From NCBI RefSeq assembly GCF_016632335.1, contig NZ_JAEPBG010000019.1:42873-106872 (forward strand): DNA of 64,000 nt, read 5' to 3'. The stretch comes from Noviherbaspirillum pedocola (GTDB lineage: Bacteria > Pseudomonadota > Gammaproteobacteria > Burkholderiales > Burkholderiaceae_D). The notes under the pieces are model-generated. The model was given only the letters and a program-made list of their open reading frames with translations, was not told the DNA's origin and made no database searches. The translations under genes were made by a program, and so were the position numbers. Below, in pieces: positions 31,501 to 39,711 of this stretch (the first letter of the stretch is position 1; every line of letters begins with the position of its first letter).

Positions 31501-32127
31501 GCGAAGTACAGGAGAGCCGGCGCCAAGGCGCTGGAAGTCAATCTCGTTACGCTTCCACGCTTCACGCTCGGCAGCATGCCCGGCTTCAATCTGCTGGCGC
31601 TCGCCTCCGGGTCTGCGGCCTTGCGCTGCCTGCGCGTACTGCTGCGCCATGACCATGGACGCATCGCCGTGCAAACCAGCCCTACGCATTGGGAAGAGAT
31701 TTTCGCGTGGCCGGACCTGAAACCCGCGGTCAGGGAAATGCTCGAAGATTTCATGGTTGCTCACCTGTGTCGTTGCATCCCACACATCGGGAACTCTGCC
31801 GACTTGGCGCACTGGATGGAATGTGTAAGGCACCTGTTCTTCAACGCCAGCAGCACCAAGGGTATGGCCCCGGCCATGCGGTGCGCCGTTGAACACAAGC
31901 GCAGCGACCTGGCCAGCCTGCTGCTCAACAGCGCTACCCGCGCGCAGCTCGTTGCCTTGAAGAGGGAAGCCAACGCAAGCGACTGGGCCGGCGTTTTTCC
32001 CGGCATCGACGAGCCGATGCTGGCGGTGCTGAAGACCGTCGAAGCGCGGATCGATGCCGATGAGCGCGACGCCGCTGCTCATTCTTCCGCTGCCGCCTCC
32101 AGCCGCGCGCCGCAGTCCTTGCAGTAG
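28519..32127 (+). CDS. candidate type III effector with helical repeat domain (1202 aa)
   Basis: I do not recognise a named family. GGAGG eight bases before ATG 28519 fixes the start (the frame opens at 28435). Residues 1-50 are rich in Ser, Thr, Pro, Ala and Gln and lack a Sec signal, as is usual for type III secreted proteins. Residues about 50-495 are helical, with spaced modules VNLCNFVKDL, SNAGNFLRML, SNLASFLQAL and TGLLDAIAYL. The same modules occur in the 45576 protein (ANLCNTLKDC, ANYSNFLRMV, ANLMSFVRAM, GGMLSAIGYL). A Lys/Arg/Gly-rich disordered linker follows to about 690. The C-terminal 500 residues are helical with degenerate ankyrin-like pieces. A weak hrp-like box lies upstream. 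It overlaps the convergent channel gene by 49 bases. Secretion is inferred, not shown. Confidence 0.75.
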   Translation: MTQPASSNRTSTSNGPRAPSTSGQPASGAAPAPHLSQAQSQSESGQGALTHVQRTLLNTLCSRAHALRWGAGGKDAATRADVLAFFAELKTGAAQLHAIHDAHPAAPELASCINALEQLLKRFVHALKPEAEHGLAVADFDVPARQAVFGALSALANPAWPPLFNRAQRRALQPLMQDLCATLLPSGADFADAARAEAHLPLLNWICRSVKKDLLKPDGHIAARFEGAIGGIVGWMDADDSTMDSHHIGECAAILTTVIDRDLLDLKRRDEAAQERLDKFTRCALLLCSDRAFAVLARPPVNGVAVVNLCNFVKDLVERGSLSVDRAQAQLKRLLDLIVSIPNETMSGGDGRVLSNAGNFLRMLLMRAPGDGAQREAHRLMLMPACKRVLAALNAVAFGVDAKNAQSLSNLASFLQALHQHAVSGVADEELGRNFVAALDKLLARILATRPQAFDDRRNITGLLDAIAYLQGQRLCRNSTALEAFRSALRARESGLPREKVDASAPLESMDTQLPTLSAEPVLKAAPTGPGDASGEARRRIPGEGAIVKPLPAFDAAQIVPGTTYLRPTAGRGKFARADRVEADAFSLAAQEALVAGNGTGSGASDDEEEPAQARGNETRAAMDAGRNASAGERRGTGGANRGSGKTSGEAGKGVKTRQKDTGRTRRSHSALAADVALPAMAVRNAPDADMISAAIRNGNAEGVERMMQALKGNPQRPLPLLSEAFLAEAGREKFLNDRARVKAMEAYLGFLDKADKDRFAIQLGKTPALSSAMHALLAQRGTGKRYGLSQYAGLFKSLQNVLSNSTDPDEVLPKLSDVLFQADEACIAKLAEDRLEFPELILNALLLLEEEAPTAWYLGAVKKTSSCRQLMRRFMHTALKDALQKNALERLFRQIGAEWLRQPFALMALTPQGAEAPFYSFPMSAIAHARRPVLELMLQMVPKVLAERYLFGFSVLSAAVLKDDADMLLHLLAELPAEVVDTLATEPVLSPEEAKYRRAGAKALEVNLVTLPRFTLGSMPGFNLLALASGSAALRCLRVLLRHDHGRIAVQTSPTHWEEIFAWPDLKPAVREMLEDFMVAHLCRCIPHIGNSADLAHWMECVRHLFFNASSTKGMAPAMRCAVEHKRSDLASLLLNSATRAQLVALKREANASDWAGVFPGIDEPMLAVLKTVEARIDADERDAAAHSSAAASSRAPQSLQ

Positions 32128-32978
32128 CGCGCATCCGGCGCATGGCCGTCGCTGCCGCAGGCCGCGCAGCGACGGTCAGCGGATGGCAGGCTGCGCTGGG
32201 CAGCAATCTCCGAGCTGATGATGCCGGTCGGCACCGCGAGAATGCCCCAGCCCAGCAGCATTGTCACCGAGGAGATCGCGCGGCCCAGATCGGTCTTGGG
32301 CACGATGTCGCCGAAGCCGACCGTGGTTACCGCAGTGATGGCCCAGTACAGCGCTGTCGGTATGCTGGTGAAGCCGTTGGCCGGGCCTTCGACCGCATAC
32401 ATCACGGTGGCCAGCAGCAGCACCACCATGAACACCACCGACAGGAAGATCAGGATCTTGCGCCGCGCGGCCACCAGCGCGCGGCCGAGCATGCGGTATT
32501 CATCCACATACGAGGTCAGCTTCAGGATGCGGAAGATGCGCAACAGCCGCAGGATGCGCACATCCAGCAGCAGGTGCGCGCCGGGCATCAGCATGGCGAG
32601 ATAGGTCGGCACCACGGACAGGAAATCGATGATGCCGAAAAAGCTGGTCGCATAGGCCAGCGGCCGGCGCACGCAGTAAAGGCGCAGCAGGTACTCGACG
32701 GTGAAGATCAGCGTGAACGACCATTCGAGCACATCGAAGATTTCGCCATGCCGGACTGAGAGCGCCTGCACACTGTCGAGCACCACCACCGTCACGCTGA
32801 CCAGGATCAACGCGATCAGCACCAGGTCGAACAGGCGCCCGGCACGGGTGTCGGATTCGAAGATGATGCGGTACAGGTCCGCGCGCAAGCCGGGATGTTC
32901 GGGGCGGCCGTATTGGCGGGCCGGATTGCTTGTGGCGGGAGGCAGGGGGTCGAGCCTTAAGTCCATGGGGTCATCCAT
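32079..32978 (-). CDS. voltage-gated-type potassium channel with C-terminal zinc ribbon
   Basis: A six-helix ion transporter, 299 residues, in the inner membrane. S4 carries regularly spaced arginines (ILRLLRIFRILKL), and the pore loop has the K+ filter TTVGFGD before S6. After S6 the protein ends in a short zinc ribbon with two CxxC pairs (CAAC...CKDC). Such ribbons are seen on some prokaryotic membrane proteins; a regulatory role is a guess. The start at 32978 overlaps the cupin stop by eight bases, so the two are coupled; the frame also opens at 33047 inside the cupin gene. The 3' end overlaps the effector-like gene on the other strand by 49 bases. Confidence 0.88.
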   Translation of the reverse strand: MDDPMDLRLDPLPPATSNPARQYGRPEHPGLRADLYRIIFESDTRAGRLFDLVLIALILVSVTVVVLDSVQALSVRHGEIFDVLEWSFTLIFTVEYLLRLYCVRRPLAYATSFFGIIDFLSVVPTYLAMLMPGAHLLLDVRILRLLRIFRILKLTSYVDEYRMLGRALVAARRKILIFLSVVFMVVLLLATVMYAVEGPANGFTSIPTALYWAITAVTTVGFGDIVPKTDLGRAISSVTMLLGWGILAVPTGIISSEIAAQRSLPSADRRCAACGSDGHAPDARYCKDCGARLEAAAEE

Positions 32979-33297
32979 CACGATAGAACACGGCAAGCCA
33001 GATGCTGTCGGCGTCGGGAGCGGTCCATTCGACGCGGTGCCGCTCATGCGCAGCGATCAGCACATGACAGCCGGGCGTCATTTCCAGCATCCTGCCATCC
33101 GCAAAGCCCAGCCGCGCTGCGCCGGCAAGCAGCATTACCCATTCATGCTCGTCCTGGTCATACCAGAAGCCATCGGGAGAATGCTGCCCGTGCGACACGA
33201 TGCGCTCGATGCGTAGCGAAGGATGCGCGATCAGCACCTCGATGATTTCTTCCGGCAGCGCAGAAGGCAGGTTCTGGAAGAAGTGTCCGTTATTCAT
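32971..33297 (-). CDS. cupin-domain protein
   Basis: A 108-residue single cupin. Motif 1 is visible as DEHEWVMLLAGAARLGF, with the first His in SHGQHSPDGFWYDQDEHEW, and motif 2 as PGCHVLIAAHERHRVEW. This is the usual metal-binding barrel. Function is unknown; small cupins like this bind sugars or act as metal-dependent isomerases. It is the first gene of a two-gene unit with the channel. Confidence 0.85.
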   Translation of the reverse strand: MNNGHFFQNLPSALPEEIIEVLIAHPSLRIERIVSHGQHSPDGFWYDQDEHEWVMLLAGAARLGFADGRMLEMTPGCHVLIAAHERHRVEWTAPDADSIWLAVFYRDG

Positions 33298-33502
33298 CCG
33301 CGCATTATGCGTCAGATCAACGGCGCGCCGGATAGCACGAAAGGCATAGAACTCAAGGATGCGCAGCGTGGACTAATTTGCATGGTTGTTGCGGCGGCAA
33401 TGCCGTAACGCCGGGAAACCGATATCAACCCGCGACATCAACATGCGATGCAAACACGCGCCGGGCAGCAACATGCGCTCGGCCGACAACATGGAGCCGT
33501 GC

Positions 33503-34534
33503 ATGAATAGCACCAGCAATCTCACCCAAGCCCAGGACGGCGATAGCCAGGGCGGCGTCGGGCGTGACGCCGGCAGCGCCTTCGCCAAGCTGCCGCCAGG
33601 GCGGCCTTTCCGTTATCAGCAGGACGAGGACCGCAGCCTGTCACCCATTGCCGCCGGTCTCGGCCTGTTCGTGCTCGGGCTGGGCATCACCAAACTGCTC
33701 GCGCCGCGCACCGTATCGCGCACCAGCGGCGTGAATGCCGACGATGCGCTGATCCGCACTTCCGGCGCGCTCAATGTCGCCTCAGGCATCAACATCCTCA
33801 ACGGCGGCAAGCCGGCGCCGCTGGGTTTGGCGCGCCTGGGCTGCATCGCGATGGAAGCCACGCTGATCGGCCGCGCCGCGACGAATGCCAAGTCGGCCGA
33901 CCGCCGCAGCCGCATCGGCATCACCGCCGCCGTGATCGGCGCGGCCGCGGTGTTCGATCTGATCACCGCCGTGCAGCAGGGCTCGCGCCAGGGCATGGGC
34001 GAGCATCGCACTTCCTCCGGCGCGCTATCGATCGAGCGCTGCATCACGGTCAACAAGTCGCCCGAGGAGTGCTACAAATTCTGGCGCAATTTCGATAACT
34101 TCCCGCGCTTCATGCAGCACCTGGAATCGGTGCAGAGCACCTCGGCCACGCGTTCGCACTGGAAGGCCAAAGCGCCGCTGGGCAAGTCCGTGGAATGGGA
34201 TGCGGAAGTCACCGTGGACCAGCCCGGCGAGCTGCTGGCCTGGCATTCGGTGGAAGGCGCGGATGTCGACAATGCCGGCACCGTGCGTTTCGAGACCGCG
34301 CCGGGCGGACGCGGCACCGTCGTGCGCGTGGACATGCAGTACAGCCCGCCAGGCGGCAAGACTGGCGCGCTGATTGCCAAGCTGTTTGGCGAAGAACCGT
34401 CGTTGCAGGTCGATGATGACCTGCGCCATTTCAAGCAGCTCATCGAGACCGGCGAAATCCCGACCACGGTCGGCCAGAGCGCCGGCCCGCGCGGCCCGAT
34501 TACCCGACTGATCAGAAAAGGAGTTCCAGGATGA
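33503..34534 (+). CDS. SRPBCC family protein with N-terminal membrane segments
   Basis: Three hydrophobic stretches in the first half (around [35 protein letters not shown] and [17 protein letters not shown]) suggest membrane anchoring. They are followed from about residue 180 by a polyketide cyclase/dehydrase-like SRPBCC domain ([28 protein letters not shown]...LESV). The domain binds hydrophobic ligands. GGAG before ATG 33503 sets the start. Its stop overlaps the start of the zinc alcohol dehydrogenase gene. I know this two-gene pairing from Burkholderiales genomes, often near stress genes; the function is not established. Confidence 0.85.
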   Translation: MNSTSNLTQAQDGDSQGGVGRDAGSAFAKLPPGRPFRYQQDEDRSLSPIAAGLGLFVLGLGITKLLAPRTVSRTSGVNADDALIRTSGALNVASGINILNGGKPAPLGLARLGCIAMEATLIGRAATNAKSADRRSRIGITAAVIGAAAVFDLITAVQQGSRQGMGEHRTSSGALSIERCITVNKSPEECYKFWRNFDNFPRFMQHLESVQSTSATRSHWKAKAPLGKSVEWDAEVTVDQPGELLAWHSVEGADVDNAGTVRFETAPGGRGTVVRVDMQYSPPGGKTGALIAKLFGEEPSLQVDDDLRHFKQLIETGEIPTTVGQSAGPRGPITRLIRKGVPG

Positions 34535-35700
34535 GAGCGGTTTGCTGGCATGCCCCCACCGATGTGCGCGTCGACACGGTGCCGGACCCGAAGATACTGA
34601 ACCCGCGCGACATCATCATCCGCGTGACCTCCACCGCGATTTGCGGCTCCGACCTGCATCTGTACGACGGCTATGTGCCTAGCATGGAGTCCGGCGACAT
34701 TCTCGGCCATGAACCGATGGGCGAGGTGGTCGAGGTCGGCAGCGCGATCACCAACTTGAAGATTGGTGACCGTGTCGTGGTGCCGTTTCCGATCGCCTGC
34801 GGCAACTGCTTCTTCTGCGAGCAGACGCTGTATTCCTGCTGCGAGAACTCGAACCCGAACGCGGCCATGGCCGAGAAGATGTGGGGCCATTCGCCGGCCG
34901 GCATCTTCGGCTATTCGCATCTGACCGGCGGCTATGCCGGCGGCCAGGCCGAGTATCTGCGCGTGCCGTATGCCGACGTCGGCCCGGTCAAGATTCCGGA
35001 CGGCCTGGACGATGACCGGGTGCTGTTCCTGTCCGACATCCTGCCCACCGGCTACATGGCCGCCGAGAACTGCGACATCAAGCCGGGCCATACGGTGGCG
35101 GTCTGGGGCTGCGGCCCGGTGGGCCAGTTCGCCATCCAGAGCGCGTACCTGCTGGGCGCGGAGCGGGTGATCGCGATCGACCGCTTCCCGGAGCGGCTGC
35201 GCATGGCGCGCGAAATCTCCAAGGCCGAGACCATCAACTATGAAGAGGTCAACACCCTGGATGCGTTGAAGACCATGACCGGCGGACGCGGGCCGGACGC
35301 CTGCATCGATGCCGTCGGCATGGAAGCGCATGGCGTGGGCCTGATCGGCGCCTACGACCGCATCAAGCAGGCGATGATGCTCGAGACCGGGCGCCCGGTC
35401 GTGCTGCGCGAAGCGCTGATGGCCGCGCGCAATGGCGGCGTGGTATCGATACCCGGCGTGTACGGTGGCTTCCTGGACAAGATGCCGATCGGCTCGATGA
35501 TGAACCGCTCGCTGACCATACGCACCGGCCAGACGCATGTGCATCGTTACCTCAAGCCGCTGCTGGAGCGCATACAGAAGGGCGAGCTCGATCCGTCGGT
35601 GGTGATCAGCCATCATCTGCCGCTGGAGGAAGCGCCGCATGCCTACCGCATGTTCCGCGACAAGCAGGATGAGTGCACCAAGGTCGTGCTCAAGCCCTAG
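34531..35700 (+). CDS. zinc-dependent alcohol dehydrogenase (formaldehyde-dehydrogenase-like MDR)
   Basis: Medium-chain dehydrogenase of 389 residues, cytosolic and NAD-dependent. Catalytic zinc ligands are Cys38 and the GHE motif His60-Glu61. The structural zinc lobe has Cys90, Cys93, Cys96 and Cys104. The cofactor fold carries [15 protein letters not shown]. Length and the extended insert before the Rossmann domain resemble the glutathione-independent formaldehyde dehydrogenase group, but the substrate is not certain. ATG overlaps the SRPBCC stop (ATGA). Confidence 0.9.
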   Translation: MRAVCWHAPTDVRVDTVPDPKILNPRDIIIRVTSTAICGSDLHLYDGYVPSMESGDILGHEPMGEVVEVGSAITNLKIGDRVVVPFPIACGNCFFCEQTLYSCCENSNPNAAMAEKMWGHSPAGIFGYSHLTGGYAGGQAEYLRVPYADVGPVKIPDGLDDDRVLFLSDILPTGYMAAENCDIKPGHTVAVWGCGPVGQFAIQSAYLLGAERVIAIDRFPERLRMAREISKAETINYEEVNTLDALKTMTGGRGPDACIDAVGMEAHGVGLIGAYDRIKQAMMLETGRPVVLREALMAARNGGVVSIPGVYGGFLDKMPIGSMMNRSLTIRTGQTHVHRYLKPLLERIQKGELDPSVVISHHLPLEEAPHAYRMFRDKQDECTKVVLKP

Positions 35701-35758
35701 TACCTGGTCCTGATACCCCTGGCAGCCTGTCATGGGCGCTGGAATGGACCTGTAATCC

Positions 35759-35792
35759 GCCGGCACGGGCCTGATGCAAGGGCCGTGCCGGC
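35759..35792. terminator. 10-bp hairpin after the alcohol dehydrogenase gene
   Basis: GCCGGCACGG (35759-35768) pairs perfectly with CCGTGCCGGC (35783-35792) around a 14-base loop, 58 bases after the stop. No U-tract follows, so it is either a weak terminator or a binding site. Confidence 0.45.
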
Positions 35793-35934
35793 AAACCTGT
35801 GCGCGCTGCAGGCGTCAGCCCCTTCGCACGCACGCGCACTGCCGTGGAATACCAGTTGCGGCTTCAGGGACATTGCCGTGCGATGCACATCAAGCCGCGG
35901 CAACAAAAGCCCGCGCCACGGCACTCATGCCGCC

Positions 35935-36855
35935 ATGGATACCCGAACCGCTTCCAGCCGTGCGAACGCGGCCGTTTTTTCGGCAAGTCGCGCGGCCGAT
36001 CATGACGTCGCCGGCACGAACGGCACGCCCGATGCACGGCCGCGCCAGCAGGTGTCGCAATGGCACTACTCGCTGCAGGCGGCGGCGATCACCTTCAATG
36101 CCTTCAGCTGGCCGACCATCCTGTCGCCGCTGCTGCGTCCGACCGAGAGCATGGCCGCGCGCGCGCCGGGGCGCGCGATGCTGCGTTGCTACCGTCAGCG
36201 CAACCTCGCCGCCGGCATGATCTTCATCGACCAGATGCAGCCGCCGCAACGGGTGCGCTTTACGCCGGCGGCAAGTCCGGCGCAGGAAATGCTGGGTTAC
36301 GCCATCGGCATGTTCTTCTACATCCCCTTCTTCGCGCTGCAAACCCATCTGACCAATGGCTGGTGCAGCCGCAATGGCAGCCGCGGCGAGGCCATGGCGC
36401 GGGCCGCGCGCGATGCCTGGGCCGGGCTGTGCCGCCGGCTGCCGCCTGGCGCCGGGCGCGAGCTGGCGCAGCGTTATCCGTTCAATTTCGTGCTGGCGCG
36501 GGTAGTGGCGCAAATGGCTTCGGTCGGCGTGGGCAGCGTCGTCGGCGGCGCCTTGCAGCGCGCGCGCGGCGCGACGCTGGAGCCGGCGCCGGCGCCGCAG
36601 CTGGCAGCGCCGCCCGGCCTGATGGAGCGCATTCGCGCCAACCCGGCAGCTTATGCGAGCGCCGCGCTGGGGTTCTCGTTCACCAATCGGATGGCCGTTC
36701 GCATCGACCGTGCCGCCGAGCGCGGCACGGCGCCATCCGCCGCGGCCGTGGCGCGCCTGACCACCGCCGTGGTGGCTGCCTGCGTTATCACAGCCATGGT
36801 GCATCCGCGCGACGCGCATCAGAGCGAAACGGAGCAGGCACCGGCTAAAGCTTGA
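35935..36855 (+). CDS. unknown membrane protein, paralogue of the next gene
   Basis: No family recognised. The 306-residue product starts with a Ser/Thr/Ala/Asn-rich leader (MDTRTASSRANAAVFS) and has about four hydrophobic segments: ITFNAFSWPTIL, MLGYAIGMFFYIPFFAL, VARVVAQMASVGVGSVVGG-like and TTAVVAACVITAMV. It shares ALQTH and QRYPFNFVLAR with the next gene (ALQTH, ERYPINFTLAR), so the two are paralogues. ATG 35935 was chosen because both paralogues have ACTCA-n6/8-ATGG just upstream; the frame opens at GTG 35785. GCACTCA at 35921-35927, with GCAACA 15 bases earlier, is a poor hrp-like match and too close to the start. Possibly a secreted or translocated membrane protein, by its neighbours only. 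Confidence 0.65.
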   Translation: MDTRTASSRANAAVFSASRAADHDVAGTNGTPDARPRQQVSQWHYSLQAAAITFNAFSWPTILSPLLRPTESMAARAPGRAMLRCYRQRNLAAGMIFIDQMQPPQRVRFTPAASPAQEMLGYAIGMFFYIPFFALQTHLTNGWCSRNGSRGEAMARAARDAWAGLCRRLPPGAGRELAQRYPFNFVLARVVAQMASVGVGSVVGGALQRARGATLEPAPAPQLAAPPGLMERIRANPAAYASAALGFSFTNRMAVRIDRAAERGTAPSAAAVARLTTAVVAACVITAMVHPRDAHQSETEQAPAKA

Positions 36856-36927
36856 GCTAGCTCAAATGCCGCGCTTTTCTTCGGCAGGCGCCTGCAGCAG
36901 CGTCAGACCTTGCGCTACTCAAGCCGC

Positions 36928-37743
36928 ATGGAAAATATACGAACCCAGGGCGCGGGGCAGCGCGCCAAAGCTCCTGTTGCCAGTCATCGGGCCCGGACGT
37001 ACGGCGAAGCGGTTCCCGTCGCTTCCCATGTCGCCCGCTCCATGTGCAACACCTTCCTTGCCTTCACGACGCTGACCGCGGCCACGCCGCTGTTGCCGCC
37101 GATGGTGCGACCGGCGCGCCTGCCGGTGGCGGGAATGATCTATGCCGACCTGCAGCAGCAACCGTCGGGCATCGGCTCCGCGCCGCGACCGAGTCGGCGG
37201 CAGGAACGCGTCGGCCTCATGCTCAGCCTGTTTCCCTTCATTCCTGCGTATGCACTACAAACGCACGTGAGCGAAACGTGTTGCGCCGATCCGCATAGCG
37301 CCTTTGCCCGCATTGCCAGGCAAACCGAAACGGCATGGAAGACGTTCTGGAGCGCGCGGCCCGGCGCCTTCGCCAGGGCAGCGGAACGCTATCCGATCAA
37401 CTTCACGCTCGCGCGCGGCTTCTGGCAAATGGTTGCGGCCTCGGCCGGCGCTCTGCTGTCGGCGCAGTATCACCACAATCGCGGCGCCGAACTCGTCAGA
37501 CGGCCGCAACCTCCCAAGCCGCCGACCTTGTCGCAACGCGTTGCCCGACGGCCGGAAACCTATGCGCAGGCCGGGCTGCTGTTCTCGGTGCCGGCCATGA
37601 TGGACTCGGCATACGGACGCAGTCTGCTGCAGACATTGCATGTGCCACGCAACGTATCGAATGTCATTGGCACGTTCACGCTGGTGGCGGCGGCGGCCAA
37701 GACTTCGGTCATCGTGCGCGGTGAGCGCAATGAGCACGAATGA
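36928..37743 (+). CDS. unknown membrane protein, paralogue of the previous gene
   Basis: A 271-residue protein of the same unknown family as the previous gene: the same order of hydrophobic segments (FLAFTTLTAATPLL, GLMLSLFPFIPAYAL, FWQMVAASAGALLSA, GTFTLVAAAAKTSVI) and the shared ALQTH and ERYPINFTLAR motifs. The N-terminus is polar and lacks a Sec signal. ATG 36928 matches the position of the paralogue start. The stop overlaps the start of the chaperone-like gene (ATGA), so the two are translated together. That coupling is typical of a secretion substrate and its chaperone, which suggests this protein or the next ankyrin protein is the client. Confidence 0.65.
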   Translation: MENIRTQGAGQRAKAPVASHRARTYGEAVPVASHVARSMCNTFLAFTTLTAATPLLPPMVRPARLPVAGMIYADLQQQPSGIGSAPRPSRRQERVGLMLSLFPFIPAYALQTHVSETCCADPHSAFARIARQTETAWKTFWSARPGAFARAAERYPINFTLARGFWQMVAASAGALLSAQYHHNRGAELVRRPQPPKPPTLSQRVARRPETYAQAGLLFSVPAMMDSAYGRSLLQTLHVPRNVSNVIGTFTLVAAAAKTSVIVRGERNEHE

Positions 37744-38165
37744 CGCGTGACTACATGGCCATGCTCAGGCGGTTATGCGTTTTGGCCGGCGTGCCGGACG
37801 CGGAGCACGAGCCGGTGCTGCGGCAGGAAGCGATGATGATCGCGGAGCTGCCGGTGCTGTTCCAATTGGACGAGGCATCCGGATTCGTGAAGCTGCATAT
37901 CGATGTCGGCATGCCGACGCCCGCGACACTGCCCGCGCTGTGCCAGAGCCTCTTGGAGGCGCAATTCAACCTGCCGCCGCCGTTCGCGATGCTCTCCGCG
38001 CTGCATGCGCCCTCCGGACACATGGCGCTGATTGCCTGCATGCCCCTGTGTCGCGAAGACGAGGATTGCGAGACCAGCTTCGAATTCCTGCAGGCCTGCG
38101 TGCAGGCGGCATTGCTGCTCAGGGAAGGCATCGAGACCGGATGTCGCAACGAGCTCGCATGGTAG
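37740..38165 (+). CDS. CesT-like type III secretion chaperone (candidate)
   Basis: A 141-residue, acidic, soluble protein. The pattern fits CesT/SycH-type chaperones: an N-terminal helix (YMAMLRRLCVLAGV), a strand pair around LPVLFQLDEASGFVKLHIDVGMPTP, a helix LPALCQSLLEAQFNLP, strands FAMLSALHAPSGHMALIACMPL, an acidic loop (REDEDCE) and a final helix FLQACVQAALLLREGIE. These dimers bind the N-termini of effectors in the cytosol and hand them to the secretion ATPase. It overlaps the upstream membrane protein gene and is followed 121 bases later by an ankyrin gene. Assignment is from fold pattern and context, as sequence identity in this family is low. Confidence 0.6.
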   Translation: MTRDYMAMLRRLCVLAGVPDAEHEPVLRQEAMMIAELPVLFQLDEASGFVKLHIDVGMPTPATLPALCQSLLEAQFNLPPPFAMLSALHAPSGHMALIACMPLCREDEDCETSFEFLQACVQAALLLREGIETGCRNELAW

Positions 38166-38286
38166 GACCGCATGGGCGCCGCTGCGCGCAGGGCGCGGCC
38201 ATCGTTTTTCCTTCTGCATGGCGGCCCGCGTGAAACGCTCGGCGAGCAGCTCCGCTGGCGAGTCGAATGCGGGCGACGGCCATGCA

Positions 38287-39624
38287 ATGGCGGAACAGAT
38301 CACGAACAGCGCCCGCCAGGCGGCGCGTGGCGGCACCCCCGAACAGGCCGTGCTGCCGGACGCGCCCGCGGAAGGCACCAGCCGGCCTAGCGTGAATGCC
38401 GCTTCGCCGCAAGGCCGGCGCGTGCTGACTTTCACGCTGGGCGGCATGGGCGGACGCGGCCACGGCGCCATCGCGTTCCATGAACGCATCGGTGCCTTGC
38501 CGTATTCGTCGGCCGCGGCAGGCCCTGTGATCGATCCCCTTCCGCAATATGTGCCACCGCCGAAAGCCCCGCCGACCGAAAGGCCGATCCCGGCGCAGGT
38601 CGCCGCGCCCGGCGCGTCGAGGGCCGCCATGAGCGAGCATGCCTTTGCCTGCTGGCGCCATGTTTTCCCGGCAGTCACCGAGATTGCGCGCGTCGATTTT
38701 GCTGAGTTCGCCGCGCGGCATGTCCGCGAGGGCATGGATGCATGGCTGAATGCGCGTCTGAAGCTCGAGGAAGACCAGCGCATCCGCTTTCTGATGGAAA
38801 GCCTGCCGCATGTGATCGAGGCGAACTGGAGCGCCGCCGTCGCGCTGATCTTTCGCGAAGCGCCGCTGGACCGCCTGCAGCGCATGGTGTGGCCACGCGG
38901 ATGTCGTCTCGCGCATCTCGCGCTTCGCTTCGGTGACAAGGAACTCGTGCGCACCGTGCTCGCGCAGCATGCTGTAAAGGATGCGTTGACCGACCTGGAC
39001 CGGGATGGCATGACGCCCCTGCATCTGGCCGTCGCCGCCGACGACGCGGAAGCGACCGGCACCATGCTCAATTGCCATCGTCTTGCCGATGCGCTCGTGC
39101 TGAAGCCGAATCGAGATGGCTGGTTGCCGATACACCTTGCCGCCCGCGCGGGCGCGGAGCGCGCCGGCCGCCATCTCCTGCTGCGCCAGCAGCTCATCCA
39201 GCGGAGCGCCACCGTCGGCGGCGACCAGCGCACGATTCACATCGCGGCGATGCATGGCCGCACCCGCTTGGTCAAGATGCTGCTGGCCGAGCATGCGCAA
39301 AGCCAGCTGTGCGCCGTGGATGCCAACAAAAGAAACGCACTGATGCATGCGGTGCGCTGGGGCGCAAGCGGCGTCGTCAAGGAATTGCTGGCGGTGAGTT
39401 CGGCATTGCATGCGCAACTGTTTCAGCGCGATGTGGATGACCTAAACGCGCTGCAGCATGCACAGGCGGCTGGCAATCAGGAGGTGCTCGGGCAGATCGA
39501 GGCGGCAATGCGCAAGGCGTTCCCCGAAAGCGAGCAGGCGCCATTGTGGCCCATGAGCGCGCCCACGCCGCAGGGTGGCGAGGACGAGAAGAGTGCGCTG
39601 CAGACGCAGGAGGCGCAGCAGTAG
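38287..39624 (+). CDS. ankyrin-repeat protein, candidate type III effector (445 aa)
   Basis: Residues 1-110 are disordered and rich in Ala, Gly, Pro and Ser. A helical segment follows (AWLNARLKLEEDQRIRFLMESLPHVIEANWS), then five or so ankyrin repeats from about residue 195 to 405, for example DGMTPLHLAVAADD, DGWLPIHLAARAGAE, QRTIHIAAMHGRTRLVKMLLAEH and KRNALMHAVRWGASGVVKELL. A Pro/Glu/Gln-rich tail ends the protein. No Sec signal. The start could also be ATG 38218, 23 residues earlier; neither has a clear ribosome site. It lies after the CesT-like gene, whose product may be its chaperone. The gene at 39712 is a decayed paralogue. Confidence 0.78.
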   Translation: MAEQITNSARQAARGGTPEQAVLPDAPAEGTSRPSVNAASPQGRRVLTFTLGGMGGRGHGAIAFHERIGALPYSSAAAGPVIDPLPQYVPPPKAPPTERPIPAQVAAPGASRAAMSEHAFACWRHVFPAVTEIARVDFAEFAARHVREGMDAWLNARLKLEEDQRIRFLMESLPHVIEANWSAAVALIFREAPLDRLQRMVWPRGCRLAHLALRFGDKELVRTVLAQHAVKDALTDLDRDGMTPLHLAVAADDAEATGTMLNCHRLADALVLKPNRDGWLPIHLAARAGAERAGRHLLLRQQLIQRSATVGGDQRTIHIAAMHGRTRLVKMLLAEHAQSQLCAVDANKRNALMHAVRWGASGVVKELLAVSSALHAQLFQRDVDDLNALQHAQAAGNQEVLGQIEAAMRKAFPESEQAPLWPMSAPTPQGGEDEKSALQTQEAQQ

Positions 39625-39711
39625 TGCGCCGAAGCGTTCAGGTGCCATGACCTCGGAACATGCATCGGCACAGCGTTGCCAGGTAGCTCCAATTTTTCAG
39701 GAGGCGTGCCG

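Noticed and set aside
33386..33502. Longer N-terminus for the SRPBCC protein
   Set aside because: The extra residues look like untranslated sequence, and GGAG is correctly placed for ATG 33503.
35900..35927. GCAACA-N15-GCACTCA before the 35935 gene
   Set aside because: The second element is exact, but the first has two mismatches and the box ends 7 bases before the start codon. Kept only as a remark.
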